Shown: positions 30,006 to 47,146 of the stretch, piece after piece
Numbering within the stretch: position 1 is the stretch's first letter
Layout: every line of letters begins with the position of its first letter
From: Frateuria defendens
GTDB taxonomy: Bacteria > Pseudomonadota > Gammaproteobacteria > Xanthomonadales > Rhodanobacteraceae
Length of the DNA: 64,000 nucleotides
Direction of reading: 5' to 3'
Assembly (NCBI RefSeq): GCF_001182895.1
Contig: NZ_LFQR01000042.1
Location: 84,742-148,741, forward strand
Program-made: the position numbers and the translations under genes
Notes under the pieces: model-generated
Databases searched by the model: none
Told to the model about the DNA's origin: nothing
The model's input: only the letters and a program-made list of their open reading frames with translations

Positions 30006-30473
30006 TTACCAGCGGTAGTGCGAGAAGGCCTTGTTGGCTTCAGCCATGCGATGCGTCTCTTCACGCTTCTTGATCGCGCCGCCGCGACTCTCGGAAGCCT
30101 CGAGCAGCTCGGCCGCCAGCTTGCGCGGCATGGAGGTCTCGCCGCGCTTGCGCGCCGCCTCGATCACCCAGCGCATCGCCAGCGCCATGCGGCGGCTCGG
30201 ACGTACTTCGATCGGCACCTGGTAGGTGGCGCCACCGACGCGGCGAGACTTCACCTCGACCACCGGCGCGACGTTGTTCAGCGCCTTCTCGACCAGCGAA
30301 ACCGGCTCGGCGTTCTTTTCGCCCAGATGGTCGAGCGCACCGTAGACGATGCCCTCGGCGACGGACTTCTTGCCGCTCTTCATCACCATGTTGATGAAGC
30401 GGGCGATCAGCTGGCTGCCGTGCTTGGGATCCGGCAGGATCAGGCGGGCGGGATGGGAACCTTTACGCGACAT
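30006..30473 (-). CDS. rpsG: 30S ribosomal protein S7
   Basis: S7 starts assembly of the 30S head and is the translational repressor of the str operon in E. coli. The 155 residues show [20 protein letters not shown] and the signature [20 protein letters not shown] (about 17-36). The C-terminal end, [13 protein letters not shown], matches the 156-residue family form. It lies 20 bases after rpsL, shorter than the enteric repressor site, so S7 autoregulation here is uncertain. Confidence 0.98.
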   Translation of the reverse strand: MSRKGSHPARLILPDPKHGSQLIARFINMVMKSGKKSVAEGIVYGALDHLGEKNAEPVSLVEKALNNVAPVVEVKSRRVGGATYQVPIEVRPSRRMALAMRWVIEAARKRGETSMPRKLAAELLEASESRGGAIKKREETHRMAEANKAFSHYRW

Positions 30474-30493
30474 GTTTCGTGTCCTTTAGACTT

Positions 30494-30868
30494 TTAGCTC
30501 TTCGGGCGCTTGGCGCCGTACTTGGAGCGCGCCTGGCGGCGCTTGGCGACGCCGGCGCAGTCGAGACTGCCGCGCACCGTGTGATAACGCACACCCGGCA
30601 GGTCCTTCACGCGGCCGCCGCGGATCAGCACCACCGAGTGCTCCTGCAGGTTGTGGCCTTCGCCACCGATGTAGCTGATGACCTCGTAGCCGTTGGTCAG
30701 GCGCACCTTGGCAACCTTGCGCAAGGCCGAGTTCGGCTTCTTCGGGGTGGTCGTGTAAACGCGCGTGCAGACGCCGCGACGCTGCGGACTGCTCTGCAAA
30801 GCCGGCGAAGCGCTCTTGTAGCTCTTCGGGCTACGGGACTTGCGCACCAACTGGTTGACTGTCGTCAT
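30494..30868 (-). CDS. rpsL: 30S ribosomal protein S12
   Basis: S12 sits at the decoding centre and affects accuracy. The 124 residues carry [19 protein letters not shown] with the wild-type lysine at the K42/K43 position and [17 protein letters not shown] with wild-type K87/K88, so no streptomycin-resistance change is seen. The aspartate in VKDLPG is the site methylthiolated by RimO. It is the first gene of the str operon, behind its own promoter. Confidence 0.98.
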   Translation of the reverse strand: MTTVNQLVRKSRSPKSYKSASPALQSSPQRRGVCTRVYTTTPKKPNSALRKVAKVRLTNGYEVISYIGGEGHNLQEHSVVLIRGGRVKDLPGVRYHTVRGSLDCAGVAKRRQARSKYGAKRPKS

Positions 30869-30894
30869 GCGAGGTTATTCCTGAGAAACATAAA

Positions 30895-30920
30895 GGCAGA
30901 CCGATCCAACTCGGTCTGCC
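30895..30920 (-). promoter_or_regulatory. Perfect hairpin at the start of the rpsL leader
   Basis: GGCAGACCGA (30895-30904), TCCAAC loop and TCGGTCTGCC (30911-30920) give a perfect 10-bp stem. The candidate str promoter lies directly upstream, so the stem would begin within about five bases of the message start, 27 bases before rpsL. On the minus strand it is followed by TTTAT, so it could be a weak attenuator or a 5'-end stabiliser. Confidence 0.55.
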
Positions 30921-30931
30921 AAGAAGCGGGA

Positions 30932-30960
30932 ATTTAACATGGGCAGGCCGCCACAGGCAA
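30932..30960 (-). promoter_or_regulatory. Candidate sigma70 promoter of the str operon
   Basis: Minus-strand TTGCCT (30955-30960), a 17-base spacer and TTAAAT (30932-30937) precede rpsL. It lies downstream of a hairpin after rpoC, so the str genes can be transcribed independently of the rpoBC message. The -35 matches four of six bases, the -10 four of six. Confidence 0.6.
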
Positions 30961-30992
30961 GCCGAGGCCCCTGTCGTCCATGACTCGAACAC

Positions 30993-31013
30993 GAGGCGCA
31001 ATCCCTGCGCCTC
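30993..31013 (-). terminator. Hairpin after rpoC
   Basis: GAGGCGCA (30993-31000), ATCCC loop and TGCGCCTC (31006-31013) make a perfect 8-bp stem 33 bases beyond the rpoC stop. The following minus-strand sequence is GTGTTCG, a poor U run, so termination is probably partial. Confidence 0.55.
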
Positions 31014-31045
31014 ATTTCGTATGTCAGTGAGCGAGCCCCGCGGGC

Positions 31046-35254
<4,209 letters not shown>

Positions 35255-35280
35255 TGCTTAGGCTCCCGTAATCGCGCGGA

Positions 35281-39441
<4,161 letters not shown>

Positions 39442-39505
39442 GGTGGGTACCGCCTCGGTTCGCAGTGACGCCGGTGATGCACGCACCGGCTGAATTGAAA
39501 AATGC

Positions 39506-39588
39506 AGGGAATCGAGAATAGGGAATCGTCAATCGGCGATAAGTTCTGCCAGGTTTTCCGATTCCCTATTCTCCATTCCCTATTCCCG
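39506..39588. repeat. GGGAATCG-type inverted repeat, copy B (rplL-rpoB gap)
   Basis: AGGGAATCGAGAATAGGGAATCG on one side faces CGATTCCCTATTCTCCATTCCCTATTCCC on the other, with about 30 bases between. The arms can pair in an imperfect stem. It is the same sequence family as copies A, C and D and lies just upstream of rpoB. Confidence 0.75.
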
Positions 39589-39605
39589 CCTGCTTCAAGC
39601 AGGCA

Positions 39606-39633
39606 AAGCCCGGGGACTTACGTCCCCAGGCTT
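39606..39633 (-). terminator. Attenuator-like hairpin between rplL and rpoB
   Basis: AAGCCCGGGGAC, loop TTAC and GTCCCCAGGCTT form a 12-base stem with one mismatch, 41 bases after the rplL stop. A small palindrome GCCTGCTTCAAGCAGGC follows at 39588-39604. In E. coli a partial terminator between rplL and rpoB sets the ribosome-to-polymerase ratio; a similar role here is inferred from position. Confidence 0.55.
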
Positions 39634-39674
39634 GGCTTGCGCTGGATCAAACTGATGGCGCGCAAGAGCGCCAA

Positions 39675-40043
39675 TTACTTCAGTTCGACCGTAGCGCCGG
39701 CGGCTTCGAGGTCCTTCTTGAACTTCTCGGCGTCTTCCTTCGAAGCCTGCTCCTTCACGACGCCACCAGCCTCGGTGAGGTCCTTGGCTTCCTTCAGGCC
39801 CAGGCCGGTGATCGCGCGCACAGCCTTGATCACGTCGACCTTCTTGTCGCCGGCGCTCTTCAGGATGACGTCGAACTCGGTCTGCGCCTCGGCGGCCGGG
39901 GCAGCGGCACCGACGGCGGCCACGGCAACCGGGGCAGCGGCGGACACGCCGAACTTCTCTTCGATGGCCTTCACCAGGTCCATCACTTCCATCAACGACT
40001 TGGCGGCGACGGCTTCAACGATCTGTTCGTTGGTCAGGGACAT
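39675..40043 (-). CDS. rplL: 50S ribosomal protein L7/L12
   Basis: L7/L12 forms the flexible stalk that recruits GTPase factors; it is present in several copies per ribosome. The 122 residues divide into the N-terminal dimer domain, an Ala/Pro-rich hinge (about 36-53) and the C-terminal domain with [20 protein letters not shown]. It is 46 bases after rplJ. The following 233-base gap with a hairpin may lower read-through into rpoB. Confidence 0.98.
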   Translation of the reverse strand: MSLTNEQIVEAVAAKSLMEVMDLVKAIEEKFGVSAAAPVAVAAVGAAAPAAEAQTEFDVILKSAGDKKVDVIKAVRAITGLGLKEAKDLTEAGGVVKEQASKEDAEKFKKDLEAAGATVELK

Positions 40044-40089
40044 TTTGCTTTACCTCTGGAAATGGATTCGGTTTGCTTGATCGTCGAAC

Positions 40090-40623
40090 TTAGGCGGGCT
40101 CGGCTTCGGCCGGGGCTTCGGCGGCGGCTTCGCCACCACCCTGCTGGTCGGCCACCGCCTTGACGGCGCGGGCGAACATCGCGGCCGGCTCGGCCAGCAC
40201 GCGGGCCAGCATGGCCAGGGCCTCTTCGCGGGTCGGCAGCGAGGCCAGCACGTCGACGTGCTCGGCCGGCAGCAGCTTGCCTTCCACCGAGACGACCTTC
40301 GCCTTCAGCTTGACGTTGCCCTTGGCGAACTCCTTGATCAGGCGACCGGCGGCGCCGGGCTCCTCGGTCGAGAACGCATACAGCAGCGGACCGGTCAGGG
40401 CGTCCTTGACGACCTCGAACTCGGTACCGACCACGGCGCGCGACGCGAGCGTGTTCTTGACAACCTTCAGGAACACGCCGGACTCGCGGGCCTTCTTGCG
40501 CATCGCGGTCATCTGTTCGACCGTGGTGCCCGCATACTCGGCAGCGACCAGGGAGTGGGCCTTCGCGGCGACTTCTGCCAGTTCGGCGACTACTTCTTGC
40601 TTCTGAGACAGATTGAGAGCCAT
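40090..40623 (-). CDS. rplJ: 50S ribosomal protein L10
   Basis: L10 is the stalk base that carries L7/L12 dimers. The 177 residues begin [20 protein letters not shown] and end in an Ala/Glu-rich tail ([16 protein letters not shown]), longer than the enteric form (165). In E. coli the L10-L12 complex represses rplJL through a leader; the 344-base spacer upstream is the right place and size. GGAGGAG lies directly before the ATG. Confidence 0.97.
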   Translation of the reverse strand: MALNLSQKQEVVAELAEVAAKAHSLVAAEYAGTTVEQMTAMRKKARESGVFLKVVKNTLASRAVVGTEFEVVKDALTGPLLYAFSTEEPGAAGRLIKEFAKGNVKLKAKVVSVEGKLLPAEHVDVLASLPTREEALAMLARVLAEPAAMFARAVKAVADQQGGGEAAAEAPAEAEPA

Positions 40624-40922
40624 TGCACTCCTCCAAATGAACTCCGCTTACGGCTCCTGCCGCGCGCGGTCCTGAGCGACGCCCTCCCTGGACATCGGGG
40701 ACACGGAGTGTCCCGGGTGGTGGCCTTTCCAGAACGAAACGAATTCCAGAAGGGGCAGCACCATCTGCGCAGGCCGAACCCGTTTCCGGACCCGATTAAG
40801 CGACCCCGCTGGCGGCGACGGCGATTCCCTGCCATACACGAGCTCCCTGCTCGTCGTCGTCGCGCGCTGATCGCGCCTGCGGTCTTTGACGGCGGCTCCG
40901 GCGCAAGGCCGGGGCTGCCCTC
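40624..40922 (-). promoter_or_regulatory. rplJ leader (probable L10 autoregulatory region)
   Basis: The stretch between the post-rplA hairpin and rplJ has no credible gene. It contains several short stems, such as GGACACTCCGTGTCC (near 40698-40712). Its position, size and neighbours match the L10 leader of other bacteria, in which the L10-L12 complex binds mRNA to block rplJ translation. I did not confirm the conserved kink-turn element by eye, so the assignment rests on context. Confidence 0.55.
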
Positions 40923-40956
40923 AAAAACGTGCCTGTACCGGCTCGACGCCGGCACG
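40923..40956 (-). terminator. Terminator or attenuator after rplA
   Basis: CGTGCC and GGCACG (40928-40933 with 40951-40956), enclosing a smaller CCGGC/GCCGG stem, are followed on the minus strand by five Ts (40927-40923). It starts 12 bases beyond the rplA stop. Since no strong promoter is obvious before rplJ, this is more likely an attenuator than a full stop. Confidence 0.7.
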
Positions 40957-40967
40957 GGACTTGATCC

Positions 40968-41675
40968 TTACTTGGTCGAGAGCGTCAGCGACGAGGTATC
41001 GACCGGCACGCCCACGCCCATCGTGCTGGACAGGGCGATCTTCTGCAGATACTGGCCCTTGGCCGCGGCCGGCTTGGCCTTCAGCAAGTCGCCGATCAGC
41101 GCGTTGAGGTTGTCGGCGAGCTGGGCGGCGTCGAAGTTGGCCTTGCCGATGGTGGCGTGGATGATGCCCCCCTTGTCGTTGCGGAACTTCACCTGGCCGG
41201 CCTTGGCGTTCTTGACCGCGGTGGCGACGTCGGCGGTGACCGAGCCGTCCTTCGGGTTCGGCATCAAGCCACGCGGACCGAGCAGCTGGCCGAGCTTGCC
41301 GACCACGCGCATCGCGTCCGGGGTGGCGATCACGCGACCGAAGTCGAGCTCGCCGGCCTGCATGCGCTCGGCCAGGTCATCCATGCCGACGGCGTCGGCG
41401 CCGGCGGCCTTGGCGGCCTCGGCCTTCTCACCGGCCGGCACGAACACGGCGACCTTGACAGTCTTGCCGGTGCCGTGCGGCAGCAGCGAGGAGCCGCGCA
41501 CGCCCTGGTCCGACTTCTTCGCATCGATGCCCAGGCGCACCGCCACGTCCACCGATTCGGCGAACTTGGCCTTGGCGTTGTCCTTGACGATCTTCAGGGC
41601 ATCTTCCAGGGCGTAGAACTTGCCCGGCTGCACCGCGGCCTGGGCCGCCTTCAAACGCTTCGTGAGCTTTGCCAT
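40968..41675 (-). CDS. rplA: 50S ribosomal protein L1
   Basis: L1 forms the mobile stalk at the E site and represses the rplKA message in E. coli. The 235 residues show [20 protein letters not shown] and the signature [20 protein letters not shown] in domain I, with [20 protein letters not shown] between. It starts three bases after the rplK stop, so the two are probably coupled. Confidence 0.98.
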   Translation of the reverse strand: MAKLTKRLKAAQAAVQPGKFYALEDALKIVKDNAKAKFAESVDVAVRLGIDAKKSDQGVRGSSLLPHGTGKTVKVAVFVPAGEKAEAAKAAGADAVGMDDLAERMQAGELDFGRVIATPDAMRVVGKLGQLLGPRGLMPNPKDGSVTADVATAVKNAKAGQVKFRNDKGGIIHATIGKANFDAAQLADNLNALIGDLLKAKPAAAKGQYLQKIALSSTMGVGVPVDTSSLTLSTK

Positions 41676-41678
41676 GTC

Positions 41679-42107
41679 TTAGCCCTCCACCACCAGGCCC
41701 ATGCTGCGCGCGCTACCGGCAATGGTGCGCACCGCAGCGTCCAGATCCGCAGCCGTCAGATCCGGCTCCTTCTGCTTCGCAACGTCTTCCAGCTGCTTGC
41801 GGGTGATCTTGCCGACCTTGTCGGTGTTCGGCTTGGACGAACCCTTGGCGACGCCGGTGACCTTCTTGATCAGCACGGTGGCGGGCGGGGTCTTGGTAAT
41901 GAAGGTGAAGCTGCGGTCCGAGTAGGCCGTGATGATCACGGGGATCGGCAGGCCCGGCTCGAGCTTCTGCGTGGCGGCGTTGAACGCCTTGCAGAACTCC
42001 ATGATGTTCAGGCCGCGCTGACCCAGCGCCGGACCGACCGGCGGCGAGGGGTTGGCCTGCCCGGCCTTGACCTGCAGCTTGATGTAACCGATGACTTTCT
42101 TTGCCAT
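41679..42107 (-). CDS. rplK: 50S ribosomal protein L11
   Basis: L11 and its rRNA form the GTPase-associated centre and the target of thiostrepton; it is also needed for stringent factor RelA. The 142 residues open [20 protein letters not shown] with the [19 protein letters not shown] element and end in [14 protein letters not shown]. It lies behind its own promoter, with the nusG-rplK repeat in between, and three bases before rplA. Confidence 0.98.
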   Translation of the reverse strand: MAKKVIGYIKLQVKAGQANPSPPVGPALGQRGLNIMEFCKAFNAATQKLEPGLPIPVIITAYSDRSFTFITKTPPATVLIKKVTGVAKGSSKPNTDKVGKITRKQLEDVAKQKEPDLTAADLDAAVRTIAGSARSMGLVVEG

Positions 42108-42245
42108 GAGAGATTTCCTCGCGAGTTCGAGCGCCTTGCGGCTCCTCGCAGCACGTCGTTCCCTGACCTTGAGCGGACCGCACTCCGGCGACCGTTCCGA
42201 TAAACACGGACACGCCGAGCGGAAATCCGCCGGCGCGAACCGCGT

Positions 42246-42274
42246 AGTTTAGAGACTGATCAAGATTTAAGCAA
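42246..42274 (-). promoter_or_regulatory. Candidate sigma70 promoter of rplKA
   Basis: Minus-strand TTGCTT (42269-42274), a 17-base spacer and TAAACT (42246-42251) lie 139 bases before rplK. The local sequence is AT-rich against a GC-rich background. In E. coli the rplKAJL-rpoBC genes also have a promoter here, downstream of nusG. Confidence 0.7.
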
Positions 42275-42293
42275 GTCGCCCCAGGGCGCGGCA

Positions 42294-42374
42294 GGAAATC
42301 GGGAATCGGGAGCGCGTCCGTCGCAAATCCGCTGCGCCGCGCCTTGCCTATTCCATTCCCTACTCTCTATTCCC
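42294..42374. repeat. GGGAATCG-type inverted repeat, copy C (nusG-rplK gap)
   Basis: GGAAATCGGGAATCGGGAG faces CTATTCCATTCCCTACTCTCTATTCCC across about 40 bases. The arms are less well matched than in copies B and D. It ends five bases beyond the nusG stop and lies upstream of the rplK promoter, so it may mark the end of the secE-nusG transcript. Confidence 0.65.
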
Positions 42375-42379
42375 GGCCC

Positions 42380-42940
42380 TCAAGCCTTCTCGACCTGGCC
42401 GAACTCCAGCTCCACCGGGGTCGATCGACCGAAGATCAGCACCGCCACGCGCAGACGGCTCTTTTCGTAGTTGACTTCCTCGACCACGCCGTTGAAGTCG
42501 TTGAACGGGCCGTCGGTCACGCGCACCATCTCGCCCGGCTCGAACAGCACCTTCGGACGCGGCTTCTCGACGCCTTCGCGCACGCGGCTCAGGATGGTGT
42601 CGGCCTCGCTGTCGCGGATCGGCAGCGGGCGGTCGGCAGTGCCGCCGATGAAACCCATCACCTTGGGCGTTTCCTTCACCAGGTGCCAGCACTCGTCGTC
42701 GATGCGCGGCGCCTTGCCCTCGGTGTTGGTCTCGATCTGCACCAGCACATAGCCGGGGAAGAACTTGCGGTCGCTGCGGCGCTTCTGGCCGCCGCGCATT
42801 TCGATCACTTCCTCGCTGGGCACCAACACTTCGCCGAACTTCTCTTCCATCTCGGCGCGGCGGATGCGCTCCTCGAGCGAACGCTTGACCTGGTTCTCGA
42901 AGCCCGAATAGGCGTGCACTACATACCAACGCTTGCTCAT
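42380..42940 (-). CDS. nusG: Transcription termination/antitermination factor NusG
   Basis: NusG binds RNA polymerase and bridges it to Rho or to ribosomal S10. The 186 residues have the NGN domain ([20 protein letters not shown] at the start) and the C-terminal KOW domain ([20 protein letters not shown], about residues 130-149). It lies 10 bases after secE, the conserved secE-nusG pair. Confidence 0.98.
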   Translation of the reverse strand: MSKRWYVVHAYSGFENQVKRSLEERIRRAEMEEKFGEVLVPSEEVIEMRGGQKRRSDRKFFPGYVLVQIETNTEGKAPRIDDECWHLVKETPKVMGFIGGTADRPLPIRDSEADTILSRVREGVEKPRPKVLFEPGEMVRVTDGPFNDFNGVVEEVNYEKSRLRVAVLIFGRSTPVELEFGQVEKA

Positions 42941-42950
42941 GGCTCTACCC

Positions 42951-43340
42951 TCACAGCTTGAGCAGCCAGTCGAGCACGACCGACTTCAGGACCAGGTCGA
43001 TCAGTCCCAGCAGCAGGGACAGGACGATGACCACGACAATGATGATACCGGTGGTCTTGATGGTCTCGTCGCGCGCAGGCCAGACCACCTTGCGCAGTTC
43101 GAACTGCGACTCGACCAGAAAGCCCCGGACCCGGCGCCCCGGCGCGGTGAAGGCACCGATCGCCAAGGCGGCCAGCAGCGCCACGAGCACACCGAGCAGC
43201 AGCACCGACTGCGGGATGCCGCCGTCGCTGCCGAACCAGGAGTAGGCGAAAATGCCGGCGGCCAGCACGACCGCGGCCAGCACCAGCTTGGCGACGTCGG
43301 CGGCGTTTGCGCCCTTGGACTGTTCAGCCTTGGTATTCAT
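42951..43340 (-). CDS. secE: Preprotein translocase subunit SecE
   Basis: SecE clamps the two halves of SecY in the inner membrane. The 129 residues have three hydrophobic segments (about 15-34, 42-65, 96-125), the three-span form seen in enteric bacteria. The conserved cytoplasmic element [18 protein letters not shown] precedes the last segment. ATG at 43340 ([10 protein letters not shown]) is preferred to a start nine codons upstream. It is 83 bases after tRNA-Trp and 10 before nusG. Confidence 0.96.
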   Translation of the reverse strand: MNTKAEQSKGANAADVAKLVLAAVVLAAGIFAYSWFGSDGGIPQSVLLLGVLVALLAALAIGAFTAPGRRVRGFLVESQFELRKVVWPARDETIKTTGIIIVVVIVLSLLLGLIDLVLKSVVLDWLLKL

Positions 43341-43423
43341 GCGCAGCGATCGGGGGTGGGCCGGCACGCCCGGCCTTGCGGCCGCTCATGCCATCCGAAC
43401 CCGACAGGATCCCTCGGGAAAGA

Positions 43424-43499
<76 letters not shown>

Positions 43500-43586
43500 A
43501 CGTTTGCTGATTCCAAATGCGATGGCGAGCGGCATGGAACCGCTCGCCCCGCAATTTTCGCATATCGCGCGAACGCGATGGGCGAT

Positions 43587-44777
<1,191 letters not shown>

Positions 44778-44860
44778 GAGCGTCAAACCCCAATGGAGTC
44801 AATGAGTGAAGGAAACTTACCTGACCGGATCGGAACGATACCGCGGCAAACTGCACGAGA

Positions 44861-44936
<76 letters not shown>

Positions 44937-44956
44937 ACGAGGCAAGACGGGATCAA

Positions 44957-45030
44957 TGGAGCGGGAGACGGGAATCGAACCCGCACCATCAGCTTGGAAG
45001 GCTGAGGTTCTGCCATTGAACTACTCCCGC
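44957..45030 (-). tRNA. tRNA-Gly (anticodon TCC)
   Basis: The 74-base gene has acceptor stem GCGGGAG with CTCCCGC, anticodon loop CTTCCAA with TCC, T-arm GGTTCGATTCC and encoded CCA. It sits 20 bases upstream of tRNA-Thr in the tRNA-tuf unit. Confidence 0.97.
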
Positions 45031-45047
45031 CCTGCGCGGAACTCGTC

Positions 45048-45133
45048 TGGTGGAGGGAGGTGGATTCGAACCACCGAAGGCGTAAGCCAGCAGATTTACA
45101 GTCTGCCCCCGTTGGCCGCTTGGGTATCCCTCC
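45048..45133 (-). tRNA. tRNA-Tyr (anticodon GTA)
   Basis: The 86-base class II gene has acceptor stem GGAGGGA with TCCCTCC, an anticodon loop CTGTAAA with GTA, a long variable arm (GCTTACGCC region), T-arm GGTTCGAATCC and encoded CCA. It is the first gene of the unit, about eight bases after the predicted transcript start. Confidence 0.97.
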
Positions 45134-45147
45134 AACAAAGAACGGCT

Positions 45148-45176
45148 ATTGTGTGGATCGACCGCCGGGCTGTCAA
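45148..45176 (-). promoter_or_regulatory. Strong sigma70 promoter of the tRNA-tuf unit
   Basis: Minus-strand TTGACA (45171-45176), perfect to consensus, a 17-base spacer and CACAAT (45148-45153) are followed by AGCCG. A GC-rich stretch at the start site is typical of stringently controlled stable-RNA promoters. The unit would carry Tyr, Gly and Thr tRNAs and EF-Tu, and possibly tRNA-Trp and secE-nusG. Confidence 0.88.
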
Positions 45177-45223
45177 CACCTGAACGCGGGAAATCGAGCG
45201 GAAAGCGCTACATCCGCCGTCGC

Positions 45224-45715
45224 TCAGTCGACCGCCGGAGCCGGCGACTGCTCGATCAGCTTCTGCATCTCCTTGGACAGCTCCATTACCAGTCGCGCAT
45301 GCTCCTGCAGGCGCAGCTCGGCTTCGCTGCGCGGCTCCCAGCGCGGCACCGGCGTGGGCCGGCCGCCCTCGCTGTCCAGCGCCACGAACACCATCACGCA
45401 GCTGGTGGCCAGGCGCTGCCCGCCGCTGCGCAGGTCGCGCGCCGACACGTCCACTGCCAGCTGCATGCTCGAGGTGCCGGTGTGGATCAGCCGCGCGTGC
45501 ACGGTCACCAGGTCGCCGATCAGGATCGGCGCCACGAACTGGATGCCGCTGATCGACGCGGTCACGCAGTAGGCGCCGCTCCAGCCCACCGCGCACGCAT
45601 AGCCGGCCTGGTCGATCCATTTCATCACCGTGCCGCCGTGTACCTTGCCGCCGAAGTTGACGTCGGACGGCTGGGCGAGGAAACGGAAACTCACTTCGTG
45701 TTGCTGGCCGGACAT
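45224..45715 (-). CDS. Acyl-CoA thioesterase, YciA-like hotdog fold
   Basis: The 163-residue protein has the hotdog thioesterase signature NFGGKVHGGTVMKWIDQAGY (about residues 19-38) with the conserved catalytic aspartate in WIDQA, then TASISGIQFVAPILIGDLVT. Such enzymes hydrolyse acyl-CoAs to free acids and CoA, with broad chain length. ATG at 45715 (MSGQQHEVSF) has AGGAG eight bases upstream; longer upstream frames lack homology. It stands alone, convergent with nothing and upstream of the tRNA-Tyr promoter. Confidence 0.88.
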   Translation of the reverse strand: MSGQQHEVSFRFLAQPSDVNFGGKVHGGTVMKWIDQAGYACAVGWSGAYCVTASISGIQFVAPILIGDLVTVHARLIHTGTSSMQLAVDVSARDLRSGGQRLATSCVMVFVALDSEGGRPTPVPRWEPRSEAELRLQEHARLVMELSKEMQKLIEQSPAPAVD

Positions 45716-46045
45716 GGCTGGCTCCTGGACGATCGAGCCATGGATTATGCACGCGCGCCGCAGGAAGCGCGGCACATCCAGGCACCGGAGCGACGGCATG
45801 CCCGGCGAGCGCCGCCAACACCTCGCCCTCAGCCTTGGCGGCGAAGCGCGACCCGCCGCCGCAAGGATTTGCGGCGCGCCCGCGCCCATCACGCCGCGGC
45901 AAAACGTATGGACATCTGGACGTCTATTTGCCCAAACGCACGCGCCAGACGCTGCCAGGACAGGCACAGTTGACGACCAGCCTGCCGCCCTACCCTCGAC
46001 AGGCCCGGCACCGTGCGCACCGCCGCGCCCACCCTCGCCCGGCGA
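45716..46045. other. 330-base gene-free stretch upstream of the thioesterase
   Basis: No credible gene lies here. It holds a stem GCCGCCGCAA/TTGCGGCGC around 45849-45872 and a site AGACGTCCAGATGTCC (minus strand, 45910-45925) that resembles two tandem MetJ-type boxes. The thioesterase promoter should lie within it, but no good -35/-10 pair was seen. Confidence 0.5.
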
Positions 46046-47053
46046 TCAAGTCAAAGCGATCGCCAGCTTGCCGAAGTGGCCGCCGCCGGCCAGCGCGCGG
46101 TAGGCGTCGGCGACCTGCGCCGACGGATACACCCGGTCGACCACCGGCTCGATGCGATGGGCCGCGATGGCCCGCAAGGCATCGGCGAGATCCTCGGCCG
46201 AGCCCGTGTTGTTGCCCTGCACGCGAAGGCTCTTGACGATCACCGGCAACAGGTCGACCTCGGCCACCGTGCCGCTCAGGAAGCCGATCGTGAACACCGT
46301 GCCGCCCTGCCGGGCCGCGGCCAGCGAGCGCATGAACGTCTGCGGGCCAGCGGTCTCCAGCACGAGATCCGCGCCGATGCCGCCGGTGAGCCGCAGCACC
46401 CCCTCGTCCCAAGCGGGCTGCGCGCGGTAGTTGATGCCCTCATCGGCTCCCAGGGCGCGGGCGCGCGCCAGCTTGTCGTCCGACGACGAGGTCACGATCA
46501 CCCGCGCGCCGCGCGCCTTGGCGAGCTGCAGGGTCGTGAGCGAGGTGCCACCCGTACCGAGCACCACCACGGTCGAACCGGGCCCGACGTGCGCGGCCTC
46601 GAGCGCGTTCCAGGCAGTCGTGGCGACGACCGGCAGCGCGGCGATGGCTTCCCAGCCGAGGTGGTCCGGCGCCTTCACCGCCGACGACGCATCGACTTCG
46701 ATCACCTCGACCAGCACGCCCGGCAGGCTGACGCCGCGCATCGCAGCCATCCGCTCGGCCGTGGCGCGGCCGGCGGGCCACCTCGCCTTGGGGTGGAGCG
46801 CGACCCGGTCGCCCACCACCAGGCCGTGCACCCCCTCGCCGACGGCGAGGATTTCCCCGGCGCCGTCGGCCACCGGAACCAAGGGAAAGGCGATGCCCGG
46901 GTAATGGCCCTGGGCGACCGCGACGTCGATGTAGTTCAGACTCGCAGCGCGCACGGCGACAAGGATCTGGCCATGGCCGGGCACCGACGGCTCGGGCAGG
47001 TCGGCGGCAACGAAGGAATTCAGCGAAGGGCTGACGAGCTGGATGGCACGCAT
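46046..47053 (-). CDS. NAD(P)-dependent oxidoreductase, zinc-independent MDR family
   Basis: The 335-residue protein is a medium-chain dehydrogenase/reductase of the quinone-oxidoreductase type. The nucleotide-binding loop VVVLGTGGTSLTTLQLAKA (about residues 162-180) is followed by GARVIVTSSSDDKLARARAL. The zinc ligands of alcohol dehydrogenases are missing: the usual GHE position reads VPVADGAG. The substrate is unknown. ATG at 47053 (MRAIQLVSPS) is chosen over 47086. It is divergent from a LysR gene whose product probably controls it, and a palindrome lies in between. Confidence 0.85.
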   Translation of the reverse strand: MRAIQLVSPSLNSFVAADLPEPSVPGHGQILVAVRAASLNYIDVAVAQGHYPGIAFPLVPVADGAGEILAVGEGVHGLVVGDRVALHPKARWPAGRATAERMAAMRGVSLPGVLVEVIEVDASSAVKAPDHLGWEAIAALPVVATTAWNALEAAHVGPGSTVVVLGTGGTSLTTLQLAKARGARVIVTSSSDDKLARARALGADEGINYRAQPAWDEGVLRLTGGIGADLVLETAGPQTFMRSLAAARQGGTVFTIGFLSGTVAEVDLLPVIVKSLRVQGNNTGSAEDLADALRAIAAHRIEPVVDRVYPSAQVADAYRALAGGGHFGKLAIALT

Positions 47054-47081
47054 GGGGCATCCCCAAGAGGTGGCAGTGCCC

Positions 47082-47099
47082 GCCACGCTAAATCGTGGC
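47082..47099. promoter_or_regulatory. Putative LysR-type operator (oxidoreductase/LysR divergent spacer)
   Basis: GCCACG (47082-47087), CTAAAT and CGTGGC (47094-47099) form a perfect 6-bp dyad with a six-base AT-rich centre, in the 93-base spacer between the two start codons. LysR proteins bind such dyads (T-N11-A class) near divergent promoters. The assignment rests on position and symmetry. Confidence 0.55.
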
Positions 47100-47146
47100 A
47101 GAAGTCCTTGTTAATGGCGATTCTTTGCATTGAAATACTGCAACAT

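Noticed and set aside
27935..30073. A 712-codon plus-strand frame opposite fusA
   Set aside because: The same antisense effect of high GC; composition is His/Arg/Leu/Asp-rich and matches nothing.
45716..46045. A riboswitch or small gene in the stretch before the thioesterase
   Set aside because: Only one modest stem and no conserved core that I can recognise; kept as an unexplained stretch.
46013..47146. A long upstream extension of the LysR frame
   Set aside because: It lies antisense to the oxidoreductase gene and has no homology; LysR proteins begin at the helix-turn-helix.
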